From positions 928,111-992,110 of the forward strand of contig WBVU01000010.1 in NCBI GenBank assembly GCA_009192285.1: a DNA stretch of 64,000 nt, in the 5' to 3' direction. The DNA comes from Morchella semilibera. Lineage: Eukaryota > Ascomycota > Pezizomycetes > Pezizales > Morchellaceae. The notes under the pieces are model-generated. The model ran no database searches, was not told the DNA's origin, and saw nothing but the letters and a program-made list of their open reading frames with translations. The translations under genes were made by a program, and so were the position numbers. This document shows, one piece after another, positions 34,105 through 46,000 of this stretch (position 1 is its first letter; the number at the start of each line of letters is the position of its first letter).

Positions 34105-35320
34105 TCACTCACTCTCGCCCTCCGCGTCCAAATCTTCGTCCATCTCCTCCCCTACCTCGTTGTCCTGCTGCTGCTCCTCGGCCCCCGCTCGCCTCAGCGC
34201 AGGCCTCACCTGCGTAAGCGTCGTGCTCCTCCGCCCGCTCCTCGAGGATGCGCCGCTCTGCCGTCTATTCACCGGGCCCGACTGCCGTCGCCGTGCCGCC
34301 GCGCCCTCGCCAACAAGGTTCCGCCCGGTCCATTCGGCGCCGCATGTCGGACACTCCGTCTGGCCGCGCTGCGCACGGAAGTACCGGTCTGCGCAGGCAT
34401 TGTGCAGGCGGAAGTTACATGCGCGCGTTTGACAGCGGAGGCCCTAGGTTAGGTTTGGCGGTGTTAGCAAATCTGAGTGTCCGGGGGAGGGTGAGGGGGG
34501 CAGTACGTACAACGGTGATAATCTCCTTGCACCCATAGCACTGCTTGATGCGCTCGACCACGGCGCCGCTGCGGGTCCCGCCCTCGTCCGAGTCGTCCTC
34601 CTCCGCCGGGACATTATACGTGAGCGTCAGGTACGACGCAAGCTCCATCAGTGCCCTCGGGGTGAGCGAGTACCACCCCGCCTGCGACCTCTCCAGCCAG
34701 CCCTCATCCACAAACGCCGCCAGCGCATCCTCGGCCTGTATCTTTGTGAGTCCTGCGCCGCCGCCTGTCTGGGTCTGGGTCTGGGTCTGGGACTGGTCCG
34801 CGGGGTTCTTATTGAGGCGCAGGGCGTCAAATGTGCTGATGGCCATGATCTCGGCGGATGGCGTGTTGTTGACGTCAAACATGTGGTCGAGCACGCGCTT
34901 GAGGAAGGCGATCTCGTCGGCCGTGTGTGTGGTCGCCACCTGCGTGAGTTCGTCCGAGGCGGTGTTGACGAGCGCGTACAGGCGGGTGCGGTCGCGCTGG
35001 TCGAGCGTGCTGCGGATCTCGAGGTCGTAGTCGTGGATGGCGGTGTTGGCTATCGCGATGTAGGAGGCGACGACGTGGTCCGTGATGTCTTCGGGTTCGG
35101 GTTCGGCTTCGGGGTCGCCGTCGGCTAGTGGGGTGTGTGTGTTAGGGTGGGGTGGGTAGACGGGGTTTGGGGGGGGGGGGGAGGGGGGTTGTGTACCGTT
35201 TGCGGTCAAGATGGAGAGGATGATGGGTTTGATATCGTTGTGTTTGAGGACTCGGCGGGACATGAAGGCCTGGAGAAAAGCGCGGTTGATATTGGTGTAG
35301 TCATCTCGTAAGAGACTCAT
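34105..35320 (-). CDS. NSE1: Smc5/6 complex subunit Nse1 (variant RING E3 ligase)
   Basis: Exons in transcript order are 35320-35197, 35124-34511 and 34443-34105, giving 358 aa. The N-terminal winged-helix part starts DYTNINRAFLQAFMSRRVL, with DHVVASYIAIANTAIHDYDLEI, and is followed by AEDALAAFVDEGWLERSQAGWYSLTPRAL. The C-terminal C4HC3 RING-like domain reads CYGC, CQTRAC, FRLHNAC, CPTCGAEW across the last splice. A basic then acidic tail ends the protein (MDEDLDAEGESE). Nse1 binds Nse3 and Nse4 in the Smc5/6 complex for recombinational repair. A QT-rich short repeat (QTQTQTQT) sits in the linker. The first intron contains a 13-C run. Confidence 0.9.
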
Positions 35321-36335
35321 GGTGGTTATGTTGAAGTTGGGTTAGCAGGAGGTGGGCCCGGGGATCAATTGGGGGGAGGGGGTGACGGGGAGGGGGAGGG
35401 GGTGACGGGGAGAGGGGTGTGGAAAAGGTTGTTAGAGAAGGTTGTTAGAGAGAGAGCTAGAGGGAGAGGGATGTTTGATGGGGAGAGAGGGAGAGGGATG
35501 TCAGAGAGGGAGAGGATGACGATGATGATGATGGTGATAATGCCAACTGTCAATTGCCAATTGAAACGTCTCCACTTTAGTTCACTCCACTTCTCCACTT
35601 TCCCATCTCACTACAGCGCACTCACTCACTCACTCACTCGACCTTCTCTCTTCTCTCACAGCACTTTCCTCCAGTCGCCATTACCCTGCCGTGTCAATGA
35701 TCGCCGGCACATGTATTGCAAGTTATGTAATCACGACCCCGATGATAAAACGGCGTGTCTTACATAAAATACAATTCGTTCCGATCCGTTCGCTTGTCAA
35801 ATGCATGTATGGGGTGGCGTTTCGTTTCGTTTCGTTTCGTCCCGAGAAGACGATAAGGCGACGACGTGCTGTGCTGTGATGTACCGTTGCCGCGGGGAGC
35901 AGGCGACACACGATAGATATGCCTGTTCCAGATGTGTGCATGTGCTTCTTCGAATTCTTCAACAAAGGGGAGGGAAAGAAAAATCTCTTTTTATGTACTT
36001 GATGCACTTGACCTCAATCTTTCACTTCTAAGTATATGCACAGCTGGCCAGCCCCCAACATCCTGGTCAATCATCCCCTAACCCCCCCCTTTTCTCCCTT
36101 TCGAAAATAAAAACTTGTGACAAGATTCGAAATCTTCAAACTCCCCCTTCCTACAATCACCCCCCCCTCCGAATTCTACGCTTTGTTCCTGTCTTGCTCT
36201 GCACTCCTATAACTATACCAAACACTATACGGTGCTCACATAGCAATACTTGAAACTCAATTACAGCTAGGCAGTCAGACAGCTAGACAGCTAACTAGTA
36301 GAGACTATCATTGACCTTTCTCTCAATTGCACACC
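35321..36335. other. Divergent region NSE1/GOT1
   Basis: 1 kb with no gene. Near NSE1 are imperfect G-rich repeats (GGGGGTGACGGGGAG, GAGAGGGATG) at 35370-35510. (TTTCG)n occurs at about 35820-35838, and C-runs lie at 36081 and 36164. The last 150 bp form the GOT1 leader. Confidence 0.55.
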
Positions 36336-37034
36336 ATGTGGCTCTCAGACACCCAAAGTATGCACCTCCCCCCACCGCACCTCACCGCACCTCACCTCAC
36401 CGTACACCCACTAACAACATACAACCACCACAGAATTCGGCGTCGGCTTCTGCGCAGGCGGTACCCACCCCTCCCTCCCTCCCTCCACCCCACCCCACCC
36501 CACCCACTAACACCCCACCCCACCCCACAGGCGTCTTCTTCTTCCTCTTCGGCCTAATGCTCTTCTTCGACCGCGCCATGCTGGCCATGGGCAACATCCT
36601 CTTCGTGATCGGCATTGCGCTGACGCTCGGCCCGCAAAAGACGCTGTCCTTCTTCGCGCGCAAGGAAAAGTACAAGGGCACCGCGTGCTTCCTGCTCGGC
36701 GTGGGCCTGATCCTCGCGCGCTACCCGCTCGTCGGCTTCTGCATCGAGCTCTACGGCATCCTGTGTCTGTTTGGCGACTTTTTCGGCGTCGTGGTGGGCT
36801 TTGTGGGCGCTGTGCCGGTGGTGAGTGCTGGCTGTACTACTACTAGTAGTGCGCTGTCTATGTTGGGATGGCGTGTGTGCTGATTGGTATATATGTGTGT
36901 GTGTAGATTGGACCGTATCTGGAGGGGCCGTTGAGAAGGATTACAGGTGAGTTTGGAGGGCGGGTGTCCTTGGGGGGGGGGGGAATTGTGCTGACGGTTG
37001 TGTTGTAGGTGCTACGCAGCAGCTGCCGGTGTAG
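36336..37034 (+). CDS. GOT1: Vesicle transport protein Got1
   Basis: Exons are 36336-36357, 36434-36460, 36531-36820, 36907-36946 and 37009-37034, giving 134 aa, matching the family length of about 138. Got1 is a four-helix Golgi/ER membrane protein that helps COPII transport and fusion at the Golgi. Visible membrane segments are GVFFFLFGLMLFF, MGNILFVIGIALTLG, GTACFLLGVGLILARYPLVGF and LFGDFFGVVVGFVGAVPV. The conserved end IGPYLEGPLRRI is in the fourth exon. Exons 1 and 2 are only 22 and 27 nt, and were placed from MWLSDTQKFGVGFCAGG and splice sites. Three introns carry C- or G-runs. Confidence 0.92.
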
Positions 37035-37783
37035 GCGGTCTGCGGGCTTGGGCGGCGTGGTGGTCTATGTACTATTTACAAACCAAGCAAGCCAGCACGC
37101 GGAAGACGTGCATCATCATCATCATCTCATCGCATCGCATCATATCATAGATCTGGAATCCAGGTGGGATAGCACTAGGGGAAAAGGGAACGGGGAAAGG
37201 AAAAAAAAAATGGGAAAATGGCTTTTAGGACTATTGACGATTAGATAGATAAGATAGCTACGATCATTTTTAGATGATACCTACATGTAATGAAGATGAA
37301 AGGAGGCAAGGGAAGCCAATGCAATTTAATGTTTAATATCCCCCGGTCCCCCGGTTCGAGAAAATCCCCGTGTCCAAAAAGTCAATCTCGCATGTAATTA
37401 GTGGTGATATCCGCCCCTTCGGCCGCTGTCACCTGTCAATATCACAGGCCAAGCGATCCAAGGTTTTTTTGCATATTAAAGCACAGGGGGACAAGGAACA
37501 GGTAACAGCTTCACTGGTATAATATGGACTAGCAAGCATACTGTTATATGTACCAGCATACCAATAAGCTAACCAGTTAATGCTTATATTCTGAGAATTC
37601 CCGGGTGGGAGAGATATTTTAATTTTAATTTTAAACATAGGACACCTTCCTCCTACGCTTCAAACCAGCTCTTTCTATGAACCCATCCCGTCACAAAAAA
37701 AAAAAAAAAAAAAGCAGACAAAAGGACAAAGATTTCTGAACGTTCCAGGCTTTCTTTCTTTCCCTCTTTCTTTTTTTTTCCTT
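37035..37783. other. Intergenic GOT1-profilin (convergent)
   Basis: No gene is seen. There is a TACATGTA at 37282-37289, an A-run at 37696-37713 and a pyrimidine tract just beyond the profilin stop. Confidence 0.5.
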
Positions 37784-38592
37784 TTAGTATCCGACACCGA
37801 TGAGGTAGTCAGCGAGCTGCTCGATGACCTTGGCCGCATCTCCAGGCTGAATAGTTTCTGGGTAGTGGGCGATTAAGATGGCCTGTTTTGTCTTAACGCA
37901 GCAGCATCCTGCTTTGCCCTATAATATCAAGAAATCGGATCAGCAAACTTACATAATCTTTGGTTTTTTTCTTTTCTGTTCTTCTCTTTTTTTTTTGGGG
38001 GGGGGGGGAGTTATAACATACTTTTTTCCCATAAATGCTCCTATCATCGGCCTTAATACAAAAGTACTTTGTGCCGCCAACAGAAAAACCTTTCTCGTGT
38101 ATAGGCGCTGCGTCCCTGAAACCAGCTATCAGGGCTTGAACTTCCTCAGGTGTGGTCTATATGGGTGTTAGTTTCTAGCTCGTTGCTTAATTCTACCATG
38201 CGGAACGAAGGCTGTATTTTCATCCAACGAATCCCCAGAAACGAAAAGTTAACAACTGACCGCAAAACCGGAAGACGCAGCCCATACGGAGTCGCCGCCA
38301 CCACTGAAGATAGCAGCACCGTCAAATTTGCCAGTTGAAATCAAACTAGAGCAGTAGCATTCGTGTCAGTAAATATGCCCTTATCTCTGTGTTCTTCCAA
38401 GCATTTTCTGGATAGCCTTGGATTCCTGGGGTGGTGGTAGTTGTAGTGGGATGACTGTTACCTCTGATCAACATAGCCTGCGGGGTTTCACATCGAATGT
38501 TAATAATAAAAAGAAGGAAAGAAAGAAAAAGAAGCTTTCCCCTGAACATCTTTCGAGAAGTGGAAATTCGATATCTCACCTTGCCAACTCAT
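37784..38592 (-). CDS. Profilin
   Basis: Five exons in transcript order: 38592-38580 (13 nt), 38477-38462 (16 nt), 38345-38261, 38156-38022 and 37918-37784, giving 127 aa. Profilin binds actin monomers, polyproline and phosphoinositides and promotes actin assembly. The spliced N-terminus MSWQGYVDQSL is the conserved profilin start. [39 protein letters not shown] and the C-terminal [23 protein letters not shown] are all typical. The unusual CCC (GCCCVKTKQ) replaces the more common VCV. The two first exons are too short to be found by frame alone and were placed from splice signals and homology. Confidence 0.93.
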
Positions 38593-40745
38593 ATTTTAGG
38601 ATGTATAGTTTTGATGAGGAGTATTATAAAGAATTTGGTATCAAAGTAACGGGTAATAGACGAGGTGGTGGTGTGAAGCTGGCGGATAGGAGGAGGGGGA
38701 GATGAGAGAGAGAGGGGAGAGAGAAGAGATGACAAGGGGGGAGGTGGTAACAAGAGAGAGCAGGAAGTACTCGTGGTCTGTGATTTGTTGGTGGGGCGTA
38801 AGCGTTGAGGTGACGGGTGAAGTTGGGGGGGGGGGAGGGGAATATGCTGCACAGGATTGGTGGGGCTATTTTTCTCACTTTCACGCATGTAGATATTATA
38901 TTTCTTCTATTGATAGGAGGACCTCGACGACAACAGCTTATACATACGATACGGCTACTCGACATGTTCACCATTCTACTCTGGGAATCTCTTTTCACAT
39001 TACTATTCGAATTCTGCAGTAAAAAGGGGGAGCAGCACCAAACGCAAGGACGCAAAGACCAGCCATTCTTTGCGTGGCCTCTAAGGTTGCTGCTGTCAAC
39101 GCCTGCAGCAAGAATAGGTAGAGCAGAGCTTTGAGTCGAGACTAACTAAAACAATAACGGCAGAACCGCGCGACAAGGCTTGAATGTATGTGGCTGCTGG
39201 TACCCCAAACTGACAGACATCCAACCCATTCAGCTTACTATCGCGAGGATGCTACTTTTACCACAACTTGCCAAAAAAAAAACAAGACTTAATTTCCGGC
39301 AAGTGTTGTGCTGTCCCCGCGACGATCTCTTCTACGTTCTTTTCCAAGATGGTGGTGATATATCTAATTGATTGTCAGCCTTCCGGCGGACGGGGTCAGC
39401 CGAAGCCGCGCCGCGGTTATTTATTGTATCACTCTCCTCCTCTCCCCCCAAGGTCCTGGCTGGTCCATGTGAGTTTTTGCGTGCGGGAGGGAGCAGAGGT
39501 CGAGAGAAGCAGCTTGTCTAAGGATTTAAGGCGTTGGGAGTCTGATCCTCAGACCATACACGCATTATTTCTATTTCAATGACCTCCCACACACTTTTTT
39601 CTTTTTAAACAAAAAAAAAAAAGACCCGTGGAATTCAACCACATCTATAACATCTATAAAACTATTTATTAATCATCAAGCATGTAAACAATGGGGAAAA
39701 ATATATGCTCTACTCTCATTTCCCGCTCCCGAGATTCTTGGAAAAGCTCGAAAACACCCCCGGAATTGAGGTGCGTCCTAAGATGAAACCAGGACTTCAG
39801 GAGTCATGGATCCCTGGTTCTGAGAAATAATGGTTTTTACATTCTACACCGCAAAATGCGGTGCCTCTAGCTCTAACGCAGTTTCTTCCACTGTGACCTG
39901 TGTGTACTTGCTGTTTAAGTCGGGTTTCTACTCCTGCTCCATCTTTGGTTTCTTCTGCCCTAGAGTCAATTTCGATGTGTACCTACATGTACTTCACGTA
40001 CCCACTAGTACTGTGTGTGTACTTGTACTAGTACTTATCGATTCATTGCCCCCCGGATTTTTAAGTGGGGCAGGTCTAAGGCACATGGGCGGTCTCATTT
40101 ATATAAGAAGCCGTCCAGAAGTGTTTCGGCCGCTTCTTGCGAGGTCCCTTCCTTCAACGTTCTGACAGGTATTGGTTACTAACTAGCTAACCTGCGGTTG
40201 ATTTTCCGTAGATCGTTCCGATTCTTCCCTCTTTACCTCTCAGTCACTCCTTTGAAGCATCAATTGTTTATTTTTATTTTTATTTTTATTCTATTTCTTT
40301 CATTTTACTTTTTTGCATCTGCATATATCTGCATATCAAGTTTATCCCGCCCTCCTTTAATTTATTTTGCCCATTTTTCCCACCCCACTTTTTGTTTTGC
40401 TTAATTGTTTTGTGTTAAAAAATAATTTTCGCCTCCGTGATCACTGGCTGGTTATTGAAATTAAGCCGGAGTGGAAAAATTTCTATTTTTTTTTTACCCC
40501 CCTTCTTTCTCTCTCTTTTTCACGAGGGTTCATCTGTTCTTTCTATAGAACACATTTAGATATCCAGGATTCCCTTGCCTTTAAACTCTACGATTTGACC
40601 TTACAACCAAGGAACAAACCCAAGTAGCAGCTTAACACCCTTCCCACACCTCCCTTCTTTGTTTCATCCAAACATATTTTGAGTGCATTTCCACATATAT
40701 ATTTGTGAATCACCCATCCGTGCGCCTTCGGATCATTAACCCACC
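38593..40745. other. 2.1-kb divergent region profilin / serine-rich protein gene
   Basis: No gene is supported. There is a GA-rich tract (38690-38760) and a G-run (38824-38834) near profilin. TACATGTA occurs at 39984-39991. Pyrimidine- and (TTTTA)n-rich sequence at 40200-40530 is the likely promoter and leader of the downstream gene. Confidence 0.5.
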
Positions 40746-42578
40746 ATGCCGGGACTATTGCGCCGTTCAAAGTCGACTCGCGATGCCAAAGCGAAGCTCA
40801 CTCGCGACCAGCTGGATTTTAATTTTGCGCAGGAGATAAAAGCGCCTTTGGCTGCTGTTGCGGCAGCATCAGCTGCAGCAACAGCAGAAAAAGAAAAGGT
40901 CAACATGGCACCGCCGAGCGAACAAACTGGTACCGGGCTCTTGAAGCTTGCCCGGCGCAAGAGTGTTTCTAGCTTCAATACAACCCTACGGATTGCGCAC
41001 GTTGCAGATGCACACCCAAAGACAGCGGATCCCCGTAATCGCCAGTCAGTGCTCTATAGAGCTTCGCCGACGCCGCCATTGCCAGACCATCCTCGGAGTT
41101 CTTCAAAGACATCAAGCAGAACAGATACTGCGGTGGAGGGTGAAGAGGGCTATGTGATAGGGGTCGCCATTGGAAGTCCGACAGAGATCAAGTTGCGGGA
41201 ACAGCTGGAACAGCGGGAACAGCAGAAAAGTTCAAGGTCAGAAATATCTATATTCCCCCCACAGAATATATACTCGAACGATGCGGGGTCATCATCAGCA
41301 ACGAGGCCCACAAACAAGCCTTTCGAGATACAGGTCAAAGGACCAGTAGCGAGTGGTGCCAGGAGAATCCTCCACAAGGAGCGGGAGAGGGAAAAGGACA
41401 GAGGAAGGGAATATCTTCAGGAGGATGCCCCTAAAACAGGTTGGAGGAAGATGTTTGGCAAAGGCTTTTTTGGCAGCAGTAGGAAGGCTCCTACTAGGCA
41501 AGAACTTGAACCAACAAAGAAATTGGAGTTGGTTACTAGGGATAAATTATCTCCGCATTTGGCACCTAAGCAGAAGCCAGCAAAGAAAGGCGCTTCTCCA
41601 GCTCCCTGCTTGACTGTTGATATCCCAGAGGTTGAGATGGAGCGTTACAGTGTGATGTTTGGGACTTTATTACATCCGAGTGAGAAGTCTACCATTTTCG
41701 CTCGTAGGAAGTCAAGAGATGCTGTAAACAAGAAACAGGCGGGGGCCAGTACAAATGTAAGAACATTTTGTCATCACGCAAAGAACATCCAAATGTTTGC
41801 TTATAACTAACATAAATCGAATTTTCAGAAGGAACCCTCACAGCTATATCTAACACCCCTGAAGAGAAATGCAACAACTGGCCAGGTTTGCCGCTCTCCA
41901 GCATCTATGCTTGATGTCACTCCCATTCCCCCTACGAATGCTACCTCTCGCACACCTAGCCCAAGCAGTCTCTCTCGCTCGAAGACAACAGCCGAAAGCT
42001 CGCCCCCCGAGATGTATATAGTCCGCGATCAATCAAACGCGGAGTTAGTTACCCCCAAAGCCGGAGCGCCAGGGTTACTATCTCACTCCAGGTCGCTGAG
42101 CAAGATCTCAAAGATTTCGGAGGAGAGCACCGTTGACTCGGATACACCAAGAGGAAGTTTTGACGAAGGGGACGATGAATGGATGACAAAGGAAGACGAA
42201 GCCGAGCCGCAGTGGGAGATGGTAACTGGGCCTTTGAGCGGTCCGATGACTGAAGGTACGTTCAATTCACACCTTCACAAGTTCTCACTCACCCCTTGTC
42301 TGGGCCTAAACTTACAATGATCAACAGATCAGATTCAAACTGCGGCCCAGATCAGCATCGCACGGCAGATCTCTGTCTCACAGCGTCAACTACTTATCCC
42401 GATCGTTCCTAAATCACAGCGCCTTGTGAGCCGTGCCACGATTCGGAGGGCCACGGCAAATACAAAGTTTCCAATGCCCCCGCTGCAGCAGCCACTGCAA
42501 GAGGAGAAAAAAGAGCAAAAAGAGGAGCAAAAAGAGGAGGTGGACGAACAAAAAATACAGCTTGGGCTAGCCCAGTAA
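40746..42578 (+). CDS. Unnamed basic/serine-rich fungal protein
   Basis: I cannot name this protein. Exons are 40746-41756, 41829-42255 and 42328-42578, giving 562 aa. It is largely disordered, with a basic start (MPGLLRRSKSTRDAKAKLTRDQ), an Ala-rich stretch, a coiled-coil-like LREQLEQREQQK and a Lys/Arg/Glu-rich segment. The motif LTVDIPEVEMERYSVMFG at about residue 300 looks like the conserved core of a fungal-specific family I have seen only as hypothetical proteins. After it come many Ser/Thr-Pro and RSxS sites (TPSPSSLSRSKTT, SLSKISKISEEST). The C-terminus is K/E/Q-rich. No TM or enzymatic motif is present. Confidence 0.75.
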
Positions 42579-43017
42579 TTACGATATTATGGTGTGATGC
42601 GGGGAGTTTTGACTTTTTTTTTGATACTTTTTTTTTCCCCCCCTTATTTCTTTTTTTCCAAATGAAATTATGTCCGGTCCTACCCACCACCTTCGCTTCT
42701 TCTTGTTTATTTCTCTTCCTGTATTGCTTTAAATACTGTACTTTTAAACACTTTGGTCACTCCGCCGGGCAGCGGGCTGTTTTTCTCTTCTTTTTTTCAC
42801 CCATGGGGATTGGTGTATTCTCTGGTTGTATTCCTCTTCACTTATGTTCATATACCAGCTAGCTCTAGAGCGGCAGGACTGTCTAAATATTTTTCTCGAA
42901 GTACTAGCGTCTGTAGCGGTACATACAATGATATCTATCTAAGTGGGGTGTTTGCTACACATGGACTAACTAGATACCTCGTGCAAGGTTCATCTCCCAT
43001 GTCCATAGTATTCCATA
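42579..43017. other. Intergenic between convergent stops (serine-rich gene and SLH1)
   Basis: 439 bp with T-runs just after 42610 and no coding potential recognised. It is likely two overlapping 3' flanks. Confidence 0.5.
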
Positions 43018-46000
43018 TTACTCGACCGGGCCTTGTAAAAGGGGGTGATCCTTCTCCACCCACGTCCCCGGTACGGCCTGGGTCGTCTGCAATCTAACCC
43101 CCAGTCTATTCTCCAAACCAATATACCCATCCGACATCACAATAAGACTTACATCCACACCTTCTAAACCCGGCGGGGGTAAATTAAGTGTGAATCTCTG
43201 TGTCGGCCGACGGTTATCCGCCCCTCCCCCAGTCCCGCCCTTTGCGGAGAAGCCTACCCGCTTCAAGGCGTAGATTTCGTCTTTTTGGACGTCACCTAGG
43301 ATAACGAAATAGCCTTCGGTTTGGGGCTTCGGGAATTTCGGAGCTTGGATGCGGAAGTCGCGGTTGGTTGCGGGATTCTTACGGGTGATTGAGGCTTCTA
43401 CAGTTTCGGCGGCTGCCCTTGTGACCTTGACCTCGAGCTGTGGTAAGGCTGTGACAGTGCGGGCGAACTATGTGTTTCAGAAGCCATACATGTCAGTAAT
43501 TATGTAGTAACCAGAGGTTCGAGTTCTCTGGTAAGCTAAGCGGGGTGGGTTGTCTTACGGCAGATCGCGAATTATCCGATACTTTAACTAGGGTCATTAA
43601 ACGGTCCAGATCCTTGTTACTCATAACTAAGAGCTCAGCGAGGTTCCGCGGCGATGAGTTCTTATTTTCCTTTGAGATGCGTTGTTTTTCGAGTTCAGCG
43701 TCCACGCCCGGGAGCATTGCAAGGGGTCCATCTTCTGGCCAACGGGCCTGCTTGATGCATTGCATTAAGGTCATCATCATCAGGCAACTTGATAAGTATC
43801 CAAGCTCTGCTAGGACATCAATCGACGCCTGCATGATACGAATACTTTGGTCAAGGACCTACGGTACTATAATCAACGTGAAGTCCAGTGAAGAGTACAA
43901 TGATGTCATCTTACAGAGTTTTGATCAGTCACGTAATCCGTGATTGGTAGCGGGGTTCTCGCCAGGAAAGCCTGTATCAAAAGGAACGCCTTGACATGGG
44001 GATCCCACATGGGCATTCCGAATGATTCCGCCTGGAATGGGAGAACCTTTGATAGCTCAATGTTGATCAGGTCCTCATTATGACGGACAGGAAGTTCTAC
44101 AGCCTATTAGAATCGCTAGACCATTCAGACATTTAGGCATCACTGAGGCCTACCATCATATTCAGTAGCCGTGCACATCCACACCAAACAATTTTCCAAA
44201 GTGGCATTTGGCTTTGCATTTTTGACCAGATTGCGAATGGTTTTATGAGACTTTCTATTATCAGTATTGCTCTGCGACTACACCCCGAAGGAAAACTTAC
44301 CAGATAGTAGTAACTTGCAATCTTCCCGAGCGGCGTACTCTCCACGTCGCCGTTGGAAAAGCTTCTTACACATCCAGACTCAACCAGTTCAAAAACGGAT
44401 TTATCTACAATGTCTACAATAAAATTGTTTGCTAATTCCTGAGCCTTCAGTGAATCTTGATCCTCCACGGAGATCTCAAGTCCATAGTAGGTTGGGTTTT
44501 TGTGAAGTCGACGAAAGAAGAATGTCCAGGTGAGATAGTCCAATGCGTCCTGCTTAGCCGTGATTGTTCCTGCAGAAATCTCGGCGCCAAGATGGTCATC
44601 TACAACCTTGTGGAGCGAAGATTCAACAGGGAAACCGGTATGCAAGAAGTACTTGTAAAATGATTTCTTGGCATCCTGTGTAAAGATCCTGGCGATACCA
44701 GCTATTGCAAACAAATAAACACATAGAACCGAGGATGTGGTAGTACAAATCACTTACATGAGTCAAACTGCGGGCGTCCGGCTCTCCCTAGCATCTGCAG
44801 CACGTCTGTCAAGTCCATGTCGACATATCCTTCTGACTTGGCATCGAAGTACTGTGTTCCCTTCACAATGACAAGGTGGGCGGGGAGGTTGACACCCCAG
44901 GCAAGAGTACTGGTAGCAACTAAAATCTGGATCTTATTAAAAGTAAAAAGTTCCTCAACTAGCTGTCTGTCTGACTCGATAAGGCCAGCATGATGGAGAC
45001 CAATGCCAAATTGGAGAGCCTCTTTCAAACTATCATCCTTTGTTCTTGTGAGTACTGTTTGTAGATCCTCATCGCTGATACCTAGGAATTGGCGTGGATT
45101 ATCTTCTATTCCACAAAATGCAATCAGATCCTTTGCGGTGAGTCTGGTCTGCCGGCGCGAGGCGACAAATATAATAACCGGTTTTTTGGGCGAATGGGTT
45201 TTGATGGCGAGATATGCAGGCCTGTTCATAGACTGCATCAACGGACAGAACCCCTGCTGTTCGGCAAACCCGTCAATGTAGATCTCTAGCGGCACCGGGC
45301 GAACCGAATGCCTAAAGTTAAACAACCCTTCTTTAACGCCCAACCAATTCCCTAAATCCGACGCATTTGCGCATGCTGTCGACATGCCCATCAGCCTAAC
45401 CGAATTGTCTGTCTGACTCGCAATATAATTCATACGAGACACAATAATCTCTAGAATAGGCCCTCGATCACCACCTAGTAGATGAATTTCATCAATAATA
45501 ACTAAAGAAACCTTCCTTACGTAACTTCTCGTCTGCCAGCTTCTTGAAATACCGTCCCACTTCTCAGGGGTGGTGATAATGATATCAGCATCTCGGATAG
45601 TTCGTGTATCGGGCGTATTATCACCAGTCAGCTCTACAAGCTTCAGCCCCATTGGCCCCGTAAGTCGCGCCGACCAATCCTTGACACGTTCTCGTACAAG
45701 CGCTTTCATGGGCGCAATATAAACAACCTTTGAACCTGGCCTCTCGCGGAAAGCCCACCACATTGCGAGTTCACAAGCAATTGTCTTTCCACTACCGGTG
45801 GGGGAACCTAGCAATACGTTTGAATTGGTATGGTAGAGACAGTGGAAGATCTGTGTCTGCATTGGGTTAAAGTATTGGAAACGTGAGCCGTAGATATTTT
45901 GGAGCTTCTCATCCTTCAACGCAGTAATTGGGAGCGGCTGAAGATTCAATAAAGGCGTGTAAACGGCCTCTGTATCCGGTCTAATTAGGTGTTGGAACGA

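Noticed and set aside
37340-37420. Possible tRNA B box (GGTTCGAG)
   Set aside because: No matching A box or cloverleaf, and the bases after GGTTCGA do not fit the consensus.
39830-40165. A 111-codon open frame upstream of the serine-rich gene
   Set aside because: Composition is that of AT/TC-rich spacer and it contains a TACATGTA site; no domain is visible.
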